The position numbers and the translations under genes are program-made. The notes beneath the pieces are model-generated. The model saw only the letters and a list, made by a program, of their open reading frames with translations, had not been told where the DNA came from and did not search any database. 64,000 nucleotides of DNA, from assembly GCA_032622095.1 (NCBI GenBank), contig CP136067.1:200596052-200660051 (forward strand), read 5' to 3'. How positions within the stretch are numbered: position 1 is the first letter of the stretch; each line of letters starts with the position of its first letter. Below, one piece after another: positions 1 through 11,736 of this stretch. Source of the stretch: Siphonodentalium dalli (Eukaryota > Mollusca > Scaphopoda > Gadilida > Siphonodentaliidae).

Positions 1-129
1 AGATTTAAATTTTTCACAAATTTCATTCTCCGTTATGGAATTGCCCATCTATGTTATCTCAAATTAAAGACATACATGTATTATGGACTTGTTCAGGTGT
101 ATAAAATTTATAAGCTACATGTACGGCAG

Positions 130-455
130 TACTCATGTCCTATGCCAACCTGGGGAATGTAGCATTCTTCTAAAATCGCCGAATTTTTTTAAGAAATCTA
201 CCATGCCACTCAATAGAAAACATCGTCTGGCCTATGTGCAATTGTAAATATTTACATCTCTATTCGGGACGAAATTATCAGCGTTAAACTCACACAAATG
301 TTTTCACCATCGAGACTAAAGAGTCATTGCATTTAATTAATATATAAGATTTTTGATTAATATTCGATAAATGTTCTTAAAAAATAAGTACTTTGAGAAA
401 GATTATTCCAAATTTCTATTTGATCACCATAGTGGAGAGTTTCACATCACTTTAA
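130..455 (+). repeat. Dispersed repeat family O, copy 1
   Basis: About 330 bp that matches, in inverted orientation and with scattered differences, the stretch 12465-12800. Shared landmarks in order are a GGAATGT...ATCGCCGAA block, CAATTGTAAATATTTAC, TTTAATTAATATATAAG and TTTCTATTTGA. No terminal repeats or target duplication were found, so the class of element is unknown. Confidence 0.6.
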
Positions 456-1264
456 CATTGTGTTTGTTTACATTGTTCAGTATCATTTTTCAGAAAAGGG
501 CACAATTAAAATATTTGAATAGAAAGAGTTTTTTGGGTTAACCAATACAGGTAAGTGGGTGCCTGACAAGGTAACACATCTGCCCGGGTCAATGAAAATC
601 ACGCCTAGCCCTCCGGAATGACAATAACAAGTCAGAATGGAGCACTGGCTGACGGACCTTACGGCCTTCCCGTTTGTCAACATAAGTACATGTATAGTGA
701 AATAAATAATGGCTTACAACCTATCCGTCATATAATTTCCCTACCTAATGAAGGTCGTGCATAAATGTATGGATGTCAACAGAAATGGGAGGTTGTCTGC
801 TATGCATATTAAAGAAGATTCGAGGCTAAATATGATGATGACCAAGGTCCCAATTTCTCGCAGACAATTTGCTCCTCATTCTGTTGACATGAATTTTGAG
901 GTGGAAGCTGGACCCTGGAGCGGTTTATTGGAATTTTGAAAATAGTTTTAGAACATACCCCACAACAAGAAGATTCATTTTATGCCAAAAGTAGAATTTA
1001 TACATTTAAAAAAAATGCTCCCAATGAGTTACAAACATGCCAAAATGTTTTGATAAGATCATCATCAGTTGCAGATTGCTGACAATATGCCATGCTAAGC
1101 GCATGTCACATAATGTTTCGACTCGTTACCTGCATTTGAATAGAATGAGTTCATGCTAAGATATATTAAACTGAATGAATAAATGTCACTAAATATATCT
1201 GTAATTTTGGGATTCCTGTTGAGAGGTTAAAATGGGCAGCTATCCCTCTGTCCAAAACCGTCCA
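456..1264. other. No gene recognised
   Basis: Non-repetitive as far as I can see. Two small frames (483-683 minus, 748-939 plus) have no splice context or recognisable domain. A plus-strand donor-like CAG/GTAAGTGG lies near 547, with no convincing exon upstream. Confidence 0.5.
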
Positions 1265-1287
1265 CCCCCCCCCCCCCCCCCCCCCCC
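1265..1287. repeat. Poly-C tract
   Basis: An uninterrupted run of about 23 C. It can form i-motif/G4 structures and is prone to length error in assembly. Confidence 0.95.
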
Positions 1288-1360
1288 GCCCACCCTATTT
1301 TCATCAAAGTGCATAGTTTCGGGAATGTTTGATCTGAGCAGTGAATAAATTACTGTAGAT

Positions 1361-2692
1361 GAATTTAACATACATGTAGGGTGTTTGAATGAGGTATAGG
1401 TATAGTACTCACTCTACCCACCCCCAATGTGAATTTAACATACATGCAGGGGGTTTGAATGAGGTATATGTATAGTACTAACTCTACCCAGCCGCAATAT
1501 GAATTTAACATACATGTAGGGTGTTTGAATGAGGTACAATATGTATTTTATCACTCTGCCCACCCCCACCTAATGGGAATTGAATGAGATATAATAAGGT
1601 ATAATACCTGCCCCTATGATGGGAATTTAACATACATGTAGGGTGTTTGAATGAGGTACAATATGTATATTATCACTCTGCCCACCCCCCACCTAATGGG
1701 AATTGAATGAGATATAATAAGGTATAATACCTGCCCCCATGATGGGAATTTAACATACATGTAGGGTGTTTGAATGAGGTACAATATGTATATTATCACT
1801 CTGCCCACCCCCCACCTAATGGGAATTGAATGAGATATAATAAGGTATAATACCTGCCCCCATGATGGGAATTTAACATACATGTAGGGTGTTTGAATGA
1901 GGTACAATATGTATATTATCACTCTGCCCACCCCCACCTAATGGAATTGAATGAGATATAATAAGGTATAATACCTGCCCCCATGATGGGAATTTAACAT
2001 ACATGTAGGGTGTTTGAATGAGTTATAATACATGTAAGTATATTATCACTCTGCCCACCCCCACCTAATGTGAATTGAATGAGATATAATAAGGTATAAT
2101 ACCTGCCCCCACCTAATGTGAATTGAATGAGATATAATAAGGTATAATACCTGCCCCCATGATGTGAATTGAATGAGATATAATAAGGTATAATACCTGC
2201 CCCCATGATGTGAATTGAATGAGATATAATAAGGTATAATACATGTAGGTATATTATCACTCGGCCCACCCCCCACCTAATGGGAATTGAATGAGATATA
2301 ATAAGGTATAATACCTGCCCCCATGATGTGAATTGAATGAGATATAATAAGGTATAATACCTGCCCCCATGATGTGAATTGAATGAGATATAATAAGGTA
2401 TAATACATGTAGGTATAGTATCACTCTGCCCACCCCCCACCTAATGTGAATTGAATGAGATATAATAAGGTATAATACATGTATGTATATTATCACTCTG
2501 CCCACCCCCCACCTAATGTGAATTGAATGAGATATAATAAGGTATAATACCTGTAGGTATATTATCACTCTGCCCACCCCCCACCTAATGGGAATTGAAT
2601 GAGATATAATATGGTATAATACATGTAGATATATTATCATTCTGCCCACCCCCCACCTAATGGGAATTGAATGAGATATAATATGGTACAAT
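1361..2692. repeat. Higher-order minisatellite
   Basis: A tandem array with changing periodicity. Units starting GAATTTAACATACATG recur at 1361, 1431 and 1501 (70 bp), then at 1623, 1746, 1869 and 1990 (about 122 bp). Then come ~49- and ~76-bp units starting GAATTGAATGAGATATAA. The CCCACC/ACCTAATG blocks are mixed between unit types. The array ends 6 bp before the exon at 2699, so it sits in the intron beside the donor site. Confidence 0.9.
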
Positions 2693-2698
2693 ACTTAC

Positions 2699-2770
2699 TC
2701 TTGCTGGGCCTGGGAATCTGCTTCATCGCTGTCTAGTCTCAACCTTTTCCTGGCCGGCTCCAACTCCTCT
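2699..2770 (-). CDS. Internal coding exon, unknown protein
   Basis: A 72-bp minus-strand exon with a strong acceptor (TGATATTTTCCAG) and strong donor (AGA/GTAAGTATT). Only one frame is open: 1 nt, then EELEPARKRLRLDSDEADSQ and three more residues, then 2 nt. The 1-nt start completes the 2-nt end of the exon at 16087-16154, giving a junction codon ATA. The peptide has a basic patch (ARKRLRL, possibly a nuclear localisation signal) followed by an acidic DSDEAD run that looks like a CK2-type site. I do not recognise the protein. Splice signals and coding are read directly; joining the exons is inference. Confidence 0.65.
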
Positions 2771-3007
2771 CTGGAAAATATCACACCACGATTATCTTCA
2801 TGAGAACAACAGCCCTATACTGCATCACAAAGCCGACAGAACAAAATATTGATGCTTACAACAGAACAACTGACTAACACTATACTAATACATATGCAGG
2901 CAGGACACTTATGTCCTTGGCTAATGGCTGAGCTGGCAGTATACATCAAAGGTAATAATATCCCGAGGATGCAACCAGCCAATGAGATAGCTAGCTGCCT
3001 TACACAA

Positions 3008-3545
3008 TATAATACAGTGCACTGGTAACATGTGGATATGATAGTGCTATTACCCTGTTAACCCCACAATGTTTGTGTTAATTAAATTGAGGTGTTTGAT
3101 AGCTAGCTGCCTTACACAATATAACACAGTGCACTGGTAACATGTGGATATGATAGGGCTATTACCCTGTTAACCCCACACTATAATACAGTGCACTGGT
3201 AACATGTGGATATGATAGCCCTATTACCCCGTTAACCCCACAATGTTTGTGTTAATATAATACAGTGCAATGGTAACATGTGGATATGATATCCCTATTA
3301 CCCTGTTAACCCCACAATGTTTGTGTTAATATAATACAGTGCAATGGTAACATGTGGATATGATAGCCCTATTACCCCGTTAACCCCACAATGTTTGTGT
3401 TAATATAATACAGTGCAATGGTAACATGTGGATATGATAGCCCTATTACCCTGTTAACCCCACAAACATAATATAATACAGTGCAATGGTAACATGTGGA
3501 TATGATAGCCCTATTACCCCGTTAACCCCACAATGTTTGTGTTAA
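3008..3545. repeat. 74-bp minisatellite
   Basis: Seven copies of a unit containing CAGTGCAATGGTAACATGTG and ending GTTAACCCCACAATGTTTGT. CAGTGC recurs at 3015, 3127, 3189, 3263, 3337, 3411 and 3479. Three successive units are exactly 74 bp; the first spacing is longer because an AATTAAATTGAGG spacer is included. Confidence 0.9.
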
Positions 3546-3594
3546 TTAAATTGAGGTATTTGTTGAGCACTGTTTATGCATACTGGTAAATATA

Positions 3595-3773
3595 TGTACT
3601 CTCATGACACCAGATTTAGTGTCCTTAGTTACCATGTTCCACACAGATGCTCACATAAAGAAAACATTTCTGTACAAGAAAACCATAGTCAGAAATGGTA
3701 AGGCCCTCAAGGTCATGTTTATAATAATTGTACTCTCATGACACGGTATATAGTTGCACTCTCCAGGCCTTTG
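3595..3773. repeat. Left flank of 26-bp minisatellite, duplicated
   Basis: Carries single copies of the ACTCTCATGACAC unit at about 3604 and 3731. The GTCCTTAG...ACCATGTTCCAC...GCTCAC block also recurs after the main array at about 5199-5260. A piece near 3682 (ACCATAGTCAGAAATGGTAA) recurs at about 49782. Confidence 0.6.
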
Positions 3774-4522
3774 ATTCTGTAAAATGCAGGAGTGTGGTTG
3801 GTCACTCGCCTAACCTGAAACCCAGGCGTGTGATTTTGGTGGATATTTCGGGGGTATAAAATGACAAACGAAGACTCAAAATTAAATCAATTTTATCACC
3901 ATTGTGATTCATCTTGTACACATGTATTCTCCACATTGAAGTAATTAAAACTCCATTCTCGAATTGCGTCGTAATGCTTCCGTTGGATGTAAGTTGTTAT
4001 GAAATGCGGTCAGAGACCATGTAACCACGTGAGAGTTTCCTGTTGTGTGAACTCTATCGATATTTTTAAAAATAATGTTTGATTGCCCCGAACTCAAGTT
4101 TCAATTTCTATTCATCTTCACCGCCCATCGGGGCGGCTTCATTTAGAACGCAACACAATCATGGTACCAAAATTATGTTGCATTGGTGTGGGGTGCACGG
4201 TGGGATTAATTTAAATATGTCATGTTGGTAACAATATCTAGCCGAGAATTACTCAGACCTACATATGAATGCGACGACATCGCTAAACGCACCTGACTAT
4301 AATAATGTTCTAGTGCATGTGCAAAACTTAAAACAATTACTTCCGTCGTATACGGCATGTCTGTCAGTCTTCTCCAGCAAACAAGGTTGATCGTTATTAT
4401 AAACCCTTTTTCAATCGTGCGCCTAATATCGCCGAGGAGTGTGATTAACTACTCGCCAAGATTTAATTTCAGGCGTGCTATGGTGCGCGAGCGCGATCGC
4501 ACGACTCATAATCGAAGGCCTG
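3774..4522. mobile_element. 749-bp element inserted in a minisatellite
   Basis: The ends match as inverted repeats: CAGGCCTTTGATTCTG at the left and the complement of CAGGCCTTCGATTATG at the right (14 of 16 identical). Both sides are minisatellite sequence, and the hexamer ACTCTC is present directly before and directly after the element, as expected for a 6-bp target duplication. hAT-type ends (CAGGC) would predict 8 bp; a 6-bp duplication would fit an IS3EU-type element. No transposase frame was found, so it is non-autonomous. Confidence 0.6.
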
Positions 4523-5190
4523 ACTCTCATGACACGGTATATAGTTGCACTCTCATGACACGGTATATAGTTGTACTCTCATGACACGGTATATAGTTGT
4601 ACTCTCATGACATGGTATATAGTTGTACTCTCATGACATGGTATATAGTTGTACTCTCATGACACGGTATATAGTTGTACTCTCATGACACGGTATATAG
4701 TTGTACTCTCATGACACGGTATATAGTTGTACTCTCATGACACGGTATATAGTTGTACTCTCATGACATGGTATATAGTTGTACTCTCATGACACGGTAT
4801 ATAGTTGTACTCTCATGACACGGTATATAGTTGTACTCTCATGACACGGTATATAGTTGTACTCTCATGACACGGTATATAGTTGTACTCTCATGACACG
4901 GTATATAGTTGTACTCTCATGACATGGTATATAGTTGTACTCTCATGACATGGTATATAGTTGTACTCTCATGACACGGTATATAGTTGTACTCTCATGA
5001 CACGGTATATAGTTGTACTCTCATGACAGAGTATATAGTTGCACTCTAATGACACGATAAATAATTGAGCTCTCATGACACGGTATATAGTTGTACTCTC
5101 ATGACACAGTATATAATTGCACTCTCATGACATGGTAAATAATTGCACTCTCATGACACGGTAAATAATTGCGCTCTCATGACATGGTAA
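4523..5190. repeat. 26-bp minisatellite
   Basis: About 25 head-to-tail copies of ACTCTCATGACACGGTATAT plus AGTTGT, with C/T variation at GACAYGG. The last units are degenerate (GGTAAATAATTG). This is not a CRISPR, because there are no unique spacers. Confidence 0.95.
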
Positions 5191-5513
5191 ATACTTTAGA
5201 TTTAGAGTCCTTAGCTACCATGTTCCACCCAGCAATGCTCACATCAAGAAAACTTTTTTATAATGGAATTTTTCAGTAGAACAACTTGCCAAGGAGCATA
5301 AAGTACACAGACGAACATAGCTAGCACCTTCAAAAATCTCCTCATTTTCCACTCATTTTGCCGATATAGCTGAAATTGAAAATGTTGATTATGTGTATTA
5401 TTGATCTCTCTGCAATAAAGTAGCAGGAAGCAGGGTCACTCTTTTTTTTTTAGATTTGTTAGTTATCTTTTGTGCTTGACTGATGAGTGGGAAATAAAGG
5501 GCTGGTAACAATA

Positions 5514-5726
5514 CAGTAATGCTCTAAGTAATCGACTCCTTAACCACAGCAGAATTATGGGTAACTTTTCAGGATTTAGTCGGAAATATAACTTGTTGCC
5601 ATTCATCGGAAAGCTCTCCCCGAGAGCTTTCCGATGAATGGCAACAAGCCATATTTCCGACTAAATCCTGAAAAGTTACCCATAATTCTGCTGTGGTTAA
5701 GGAGTCGATTACTTAGAGCATTACTG
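5514..5726. mobile_element. Family A MITE, full 213-bp copy
   Basis: Reference copy of family A. Two ~105-bp arms are almost perfect inverted repeats meeting at CTCTCCCCGAGAG, so the whole element is a hairpin. The ends are CAGTAATGCTCTAAGTAATC, and TA flanks both sides (5512-5513, 5727-5728). TA duplication with a CAGT-type end fits the pogo/Tigger branch of Tc1-mariner. There is no coding capacity. Confidence 0.9.
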
Positions 5727-5729
5727 TAG

Positions 5730-6065
5730 GTTGATTTATAAGGCATTGTGTAATATTGCATACAGTTTGGGGTCACAGCATTTTTATTTAATCCCTCACA
5801 TCAGGCATCCACAAATACTTTCAATGATACTTTTTAAAAATGAAATAGAGACAGGATTCCACCAACATCACTTGAAAGCTCGCAGAAGTTAAAGATACGG
5901 GCGGCCTTCCCAAGGGTATAGCTGTTAAAATAGTCACATCCGCCAAAACCACCATAAACAGAAATAAGATTATATAATAGACATATGTTGTTCTTATACC
6001 AATCATTAATATCGCATACATTGCATGTCTCTCATTTTTTTTAGAGAATGCTCTGATTTACAAGG
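5730..6065. other. No gene recognised
   Basis: A 66-codon minus-strand frame (5821-6021) has hydrophobic residues but no supporting context. Confidence 0.5.
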
Positions 6066-6069
6066 TTAA

Positions 6070-6409
6070 CCCTTTACCCAACAAACCGGCCAAAACCGGC
6101 CAAATAAAGCTTCAACAGCCTAAAATATCTTCGGTCTGTCTCAATAGAACCATACAAATATGGATATCATTGGAACCGGCTCCTTGACCACATTGTGATA
6201 CTACCCTTATGGAGCCCCTCACAGACGTGAGCAGACGACACTCAGGAATACAAGCTGCCACCTGTATGGGGCTCCCTGCAGGAAGCTCCAGTCATGGAAG
6301 GGTTACACTACCCTTATGGAGCCCCTCACAGACGTGAGCAGACGACACTCAGGAACACAAGCTGCCACCTGTATGGGGCTCCCTGCAGGAAGCTCCAGTC
6401 ATGGAAGGG
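6070..6409. mobile_element. TTAA element, C1 left end with duplicated E module
   Basis: Flanked by TTAA on both sides (6066-6069 and 6410-6413). It begins CCCTTTACCCAACAAACCGG (the C1 end) but lacks the usual palindromic core. Instead it contains two tandem copies, 107 bp apart, of the E module (TATGGAGCCCCTCACAGACG). It ends CCAGTCATGGAAGGG, which is the C2/E-type right end. It is therefore a chimera with unlike ends. Confidence 0.85.
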
Positions 6410-6542
6410 TTAAAGAAACCCTGGTTTATATTCCTTGACTGTAGATACCGTAGTCTATATAACTGCTGACTGTCCACATATTTCATTTCTATGACATGCA
6501 TGTATTTATCACATAATTTGGCCATAAAAGCAGTTTCATAAT

Positions 6543-6832
6543 TATCGGTAATTAAGACACGTTTAATATCAGCGCGTGCGATGACGTCACGGCGTTCTTC
6601 AAATAACTTGCGATCGCTGTAGTTTATGATTGTTGTTTTCGATTAATATTTCGCATTGCTTCGGGTTTATTTGATCATGTGATAAAATGTATCTCACACT
6701 CGTCCTATTTTATACGTAATTTATCAACCTCGTCCTCTAAATTCTATTTGAGCCTCGGTAAACCTCGGCTCAAATCGAATTTAGTGAACTCGGTTGATAA
6801 ATTCTGTATAAAATAGAAACTCATGTGAGATC
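6543..6832. mobile_element. Family I foldback element, copy 1
   Basis: Homologous to 35117-35438. The right 150 bp folds back on itself: TTTATACGTAATTTATCAAC pairs with GTTGATAAATTCTGTATAAA around TCGGTAAACCTCGG. The left part contains a TGACGTCA palindrome (CRE-like). The left boundary is approximate. Confidence 0.75.
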
Positions 6833-6852
6833 CTCTATATATATTTTCTGGG

Positions 6853-7301
6853 CAGGCCTGAGAATAAAGTACCTGCCATTTGCAGAATGAGGTCCCCCGA
6901 GGGTGAATTTAGTGATGCTATCCCACATAGCAGGCTAGCATCACTAAATTCACCCTCTGGGGAACTCATTCTGCTTAGGCATCATCTTCTCTAGAAAGTT
7001 TCTTTATTATCAAAATTCTATAGAAACTTAGACTCTATTTCTTTTTTTTAGTTTCTCTATATTCCCAAATTGACAGACAACACATTGCATAATCGAGGTT
7101 CCCAATGGGTGTACATCACAATATTCACCATTTGGGAACTTCAATCTGAATCTATGTCTCCCTTAGCAGATGAGGCCATGCAGAATGAGGTCCCAAGAGG
7201 GTAAATTTGGTGATGCTAGCCTGCTGTGCGGGATATTGTCACTAAATTCACCCTCTGGGGACCTCGCTCTGCAAATGACAGACACACTAAACTCAGGCAT
7301 G
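6853..7301. mobile_element. Family B element
   Basis: Full-structure copy with two hairpins of GAGGGTGAATTTAGTGATGC and its complement at the ends, and a central CCCAATGGGTGTACATCACA block. The ends are worn (CAGGCCTGAG / CTCAGGCATG) and no target duplication is visible. Confidence 0.85.
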
Positions 7302-7483
7302 CACAAAAAGTGCACTTTATAATTTAAAGCTAATTCATATCTGAGGTCCTGAAGGTGCGAAAGGAAAAACTAAATGACAATTATACACAAAATGCTTGAA
7401 CTTGTTGACAGACAGTCTATTCATGTCATTTGCTGAGCTATTTTAAATTAAGAATTTAGCTAGAATTAAGATTTTCACATATA

Positions 7484-7556
7484 CAGTAAAGCCCTAAGTA
7501 ATCGACTCCTTATAATTCTGCTGTGTTTAAGGAGTCGATTACTTAGGGCATTACTG
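7484..7556. mobile_element. Family A MITE, minimal 73-bp copy
   Basis: TA-flanked, keeping only the outer ~36 bp of each arm (CAGTAAAGCCCTAAGTAATC ... GGGCATTACTG) with a short loop. It is the smallest family A derivative here. Confidence 0.9.
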
Positions 7557-7559
7557 TAA

Positions 7560-8559
7560 CAGTATATGAAAGCATTATTTCCAGTCAGGCATATTGATGG
7601 CCATTAGTTCCCATTGCTTACCATTGTCGGTTCGAGATAGAACATTATAGCACTTACATTTGTGGTTACATGGTACAAAATAAATCAATTCATTGGTCCA
7701 CAGTGGAGATAGAACACTACAATACTGACAAAAAAACTAATTCGGAAGATCGAACATATTTGAATAGCCTCTCATTCATATCTGGAATACACTATACTGA
7801 ATATAGTGTTTTTTGGACAGAAAATACCGCCCATATCGAACGGTACTGTTATCTCATTTTCCCACCAAAATGGATATAGAACATTTTAGCACCGAGGCGG
7901 CATGATTTATATTTTTTAATAATCTTCGTTGTTTAATTATTGTTACAGTATCTTTACTCTTGGGATCCAAATAAATGTACGGGTTTGTTTATTTATAAAA
8001 ATCGCCCCTGCCTAACAGTTCAAGCCTTATATGTCCCAGAAGAAGCATTGAAGTCATTAATGAGAGGCCGATCATGTAGACAAATGTAAACAATAACACA
8101 AATTATTGGAATTTATGGGGTCAAAAGTGAAGATTTAATATAACATCTAAACTATAGAGTCTGTCAGCACTATCATGGTGTAATCAGTTTTATTTATCTT
8201 GTTGCAAATTGCCATGTGAGATATCAAAATAGTTATTTAACAATGGAAAAGGTTAAAAGACATGGAACGGGTAAAAATGGCTAAATCACCTATCTCTGCC
8301 CTGTTTGATCCAATGTAAGTCCAAGCATCCAAGGACCTAAAGCTCCATTGGTCTAGTTAAATAAATTCACCTGGCTGAGTGGTGGTTACAAAATTCAAAA
8401 ATTCAAAACAAAATATAAATTTGAATAAACGGGCCGCTCGGCCACAGTGTCCCCCGAACCGGTGGCTTCATTTGGAGCGGAGGCTTTGTAGAAGTATACT
8501 ATATGGATAAGACACTTGTGCATTGTCTCATTACTGACATGCATACAAATAACAAAATC
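7560..8559. other. No gene recognised
   Basis: AT-rich and mostly unique. A short motif AGATAGAACATTATAGCAC near 7635 has degenerate echoes near 7700 and 7872. The 69-codon plus frame at 7670-7879 lies on these echoes and is not supported. Confidence 0.45.
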
Positions 8560-8599
8560 TTTAAAAAACTCTTAAAGTCAAAATATAACCTCAAATTGG

Positions 8600-9965
8600 C
8601 ACAAAATGAAGAAAATTACAAGAAAAATTAAATTTTCTAAGTCGAAAAGCCCATAACTCTGAGAAAAATCATTCGAACTTGACCTGTATCGTGATATGAC
8701 TGATCCACATAAAAACGGTATTTGCAATTAAAGGATCCAAACTTGAGATATCATCCGGAAACCCCAAAAATGAGAAATTTTCTAAGTAAAACAAGTCGAA
8801 TAAAAGGTCGGTAGACCTCATGTCCGCCTCTAAGCATCGGCTTGATACAACCGTTGTTTGCGCATAAAAATTGGCATGGCAGAACACGAAATCGAATTTG
8901 ATCTGTCTTTTGTGCTAGTGAACCTACATATACCAAATTTAATTTCATTCAGTACACATTTACTAAAGTTATCATCCGGAAACCTCAAATTGGCAAAAAT
9001 TCGAAGTAAAAAAGGGACATAACTCTGGTGAAAATTGGCGGGCGGAACCCGAATTCGAACTTGACCTGTGTTTTGCTGGGAGAAAGACACATACCAAATT
9101 TGGTTTAAATCTGATTAACTCTACTAAAGTTATCATCCGGACACCAACTTTTGGGGTTTTATATGTCGGGTCGGCGGACAAAAAAGGGGCCATAACTCTC
9201 GCAAAAATTATCGGATTAAACCGAAATTCGAACTTGAGCTGTATTTTGATATAAGTAATCCACAAATACGGGTTTTGCGTATAAACAATCCAAAATCAAG
9301 TTATCATCCGGAAACCAAAAAACAGAAGAAAAACTTAATTTTCTATGTCGAAAAAGGGGCATAACTCTGCCAAAAATGGTCGGGCAGAACCCAAGTTTGA
9401 ACTTGACCTGTGTTTTGCTGGGAGAAAGTAATATACCAAATTTGGTTAGAATCCGATTAACTCTACTAAAGTTATCATCCGGAAACCAACTTTCAGGGGT
9501 TTTCTAAGTCAAAAAAGGGCCATAACTCTCGCAAAAATGGGCGGAGCAAACCCATATTCGAACTTGACCTTTATTTTGGCCTGATAAACACACCTATGAA
9601 ATTTGCTTTTGATCTAATAACCGAAACTAAAGTTATCATCCGGAAACCCACGGACGGACACCGGCTATTATAATAGTCCCCCGAAATTTTTAAAACAAAA
9701 TGTCATCAAACCCATATTGAAAATTTATCTGTATTTTGGGCTGACAAACTTACATACCAACGTTAGTTCCGATCAGATAAAATATGTTTGAGTTATTGCT
9801 GCATGTGTCGAAAAAGGGCCATAACTCCGTAAAAAAAAAACTTGGATGAACCCATATTCAAACTCGATCTGTATTTTGGGCCGAGAGCCTCATATACAAA
9901 ATTTGGTTCTGATTGGATAGAAAATATTTGAGTTAACGCACCATGCATAAAATGTCTACAGCCAG
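8600..9965 (+). repeat. Degenerate ~165-bp tandem array
   Basis: Monomers read roughly: AAAAAGGGGCATAACTCTGC, a short spacer, TTCGAACTTGACCTGT, ACCAAATTTGGTT, then GTTATCATCCGGAAACC. The last block recurs near 8747, 8968, 9128, 9300, 9470 and 9631. Two more diverged monomers occupy 9690-9965. The block is one I recall from molluscan genomes. Overlapping minus frames (e.g. 8972-9265) are by-products of the repeat. Confidence 0.85.
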
Positions 9966-10072
9966 ACGATCTACAAGTTGTCAATCCAGCCATCAATACT
10001 ACTAGTGGGTGTACCATACTATGCTATGAGTACAAAACTATTAATAAATATGTGCTTTATAGTGTTCATTAA

Positions 10073-10494
10073 CCCTTTCAGTGCCAGGTCCGATTTTTGT
10101 ATCAACCCATATACCCTGTGCCAATGCATTCTCTTATATATGCGAGAATGCATTGGCCTAACAATTTTTCATCATTTGTTATTATTTTTTACAATTTAAA
10201 AAAAAAATTCTTATATTCTTTAACAGACTTATTTTGTAGGTTTAGTGCCAGGAAATTTTACGTTTTTCATGGGCATCAAAATTATTACTATGAATACTTG
10301 GTGATAGTTTTGAGTTATAACATGCCCCTAAGGTTTTATCCATTTTTTTTTTTAAATTCGCTATAGCATGCTTAAGCACACTCAAAAAAAAATTCAACCA
10401 AAACAATTATATAATTTTTTTTATAATTTTTTTAGGGCCGATTTTACAGACTGTAAATTAGGGCCGATGAGATCGGCACCTGGCACTGAAAGGG
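10073..10494. mobile_element. TTAA element, C3 type
   Basis: TTAA on both sides (10069-10072, 10495-10498). Ends are CCCTTTCAGTGCCAGG and CCTGGCACTGAAAGGG, matching the piggyBac pattern of TTAA plus CCCTTT. A subterminal GGGCCGAT inverted motif is present at the right. The core palindrome has collapsed to one arm plus CGAGAATGCATTGGCC. Small frames inside (e.g. 10097-10366) are not genes. Confidence 0.9.
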
Positions 10495-10518
10495 TTAATC
10501 AAAACCAAAATTGTTCAA

Positions 10519-10583
10519 ATTTATCAATAGAAATATGGAACCATAAGAATTTATCAATGGAAATATGGAACCATAAGAATTTG
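10519..10583. repeat. 30-bp tandem duplication
   Basis: Two copies of TTATCAATRGAAATATGGAA plus CCATAAGAAT. Confidence 0.85.
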
Positions 10584-11026
10584 ATAAATGTGTATAAGAT
10601 GCATACCCCATGTTACAAACTGAATCATCATTAAAATTATATAAACAAGAAAAGACACATGTGAAGAAGGAGATTACTTTCCATGATATGAGCCAGGCAG
10701 TAGCCACTATGGAAATACATACAATGCACAACAGATTGGTTTAATACAGCATGCACCAAAGTGAATACCGGTAGGTACCTGCAGATACAATGTATATAAA
10801 CTGGAATTGTTCCAAGGGCTTTGATGGCTCATCATTAGAAATACCTACCATTCAAGTCCCCTTGACACCACCCCTTCACACAACCCATTGACACCATGTC
10901 AGATTAATCAACATGGTGGTTCCAGAGAATGAGTCTCAGTAAATTCATTGAAGAAACGGTTCTATTTTTATTTAAAAAATTTTAATCAAGTTAAAAAAAA
11001 AATTTTTTTAAATATATATATATCCT
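10584..11026. other. No gene recognised
   Basis: A minus-strand acceptor-like ATGTATTTCCATAG and donor-like AAA/GTAATC bracket only 29 bp near 10682-10710. This is too weak to call an exon. Confidence 0.4.
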
Positions 11027-11049
11027 CCCCCCCCCCCCCCCCCCCCCCC
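11027..11049. repeat. Poly-C tract
   Basis: 23 C in a row after (TA)n. Confidence 0.95.
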
Positions 11050-11118
11050 TTAAATTGAGCAAGGAGTTGAATCTAAAAAAAAATATTCGAAAATAAAATT
11101 AAAATTTTGTTTATTAAG

Positions 11119-11330
11119 AAGGGCCATAACTCCATTAACAAAAATTGGATCAAAGCCATATTCGAACTCGATCTGTATTTTGGGCTGAGAAACTTATATA
11201 CAAAATTTGGTTCCAATCAGATGGAAATTGTTTGAGTTATTGCGTAAATTGTCTATGGACAGACAGATGGATGGACAGGTAGATGTCAACACTTTCTGTA
11301 CCATACTATGGTATCGGTACACATAAAAAT
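11119..11330 (+). repeat. Single monomer related to the 8.6-10 kb array
   Basis: Contains GGGCCATAACTCC, CATATTCGAACTCGATCTGT, ACAAAATTTGGTT and a tail rich in GACAGACAGATGGATGGACA. It is the same family as the 9690-9965 monomers. Confidence 0.8.
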
Positions 11331-11474
11331 TCAGAATCCATCAATAAATGGCTATGTTAAATAGGCCCGCTGCTGCGCCCGCCAACCGTCACTCCTCAAG
11401 AAGTCGCATTTTTGATAATAAAAATAAAAATCAAACACATCCTGAATTATCAACAATTTTATCCCAAGTTGATA

Positions 11475-11736
11475 GTTGAGGAGATGGCTGTGTGTAGTTT
11501 GAGGAGATGGCTGTGTAGTTTGAGGAGATGGCTGTGTAGTTTGAGGAGATGGCTGTGTAGTTTGAGGCGATGGCTGTGTAGTTTGAGGAGATGGCTGTGT
11601 AGTTTGAGGAGATGGCTGTGTAGTTTGAGGAGATGGCTGTGTAGTTTGAGGAGATGGCTGTGTAGTTTGAGGAGATGTCTGTGTAGTTTGAGGAGATGGC
11701 TGTGTAGTTTGAGGAGATGGCTGTGTAAGTGGCTGG
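11475..11736. repeat. 21-bp minisatellite
   Basis: Twelve units of GAGGAGATGGCTGTGTAGTT plus T. Because 21 is a multiple of 3, it is open in several frames and mimics a heptapeptide repeat protein on both strands. There is no sign that it is coding. Confidence 0.95.

Noticed and set aside
1614-2691. Long minus-strand frames with repeated peptides
   Set aside because: They follow the tandem repeat units (a 123-bp unit is a multiple of three), with no start context, splice sites or codon bias.
4523-5190. CRISPR-like array
   Set aside because: Units are contiguous 26-mers without unique spacers, and the genome is eukaryotic.
5514-5726. Rho-independent terminator or miRNA precursor
   Set aside because: The hairpin is a dispersed TA-flanked MITE with 20 copies; nothing suggests a single-locus RNA gene.
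8669-9265. Three overlapping minus frames as a gene cluster
   Set aside because: They are shadows of the ~165-bp tandem repeat and mutually overlap in different frames.
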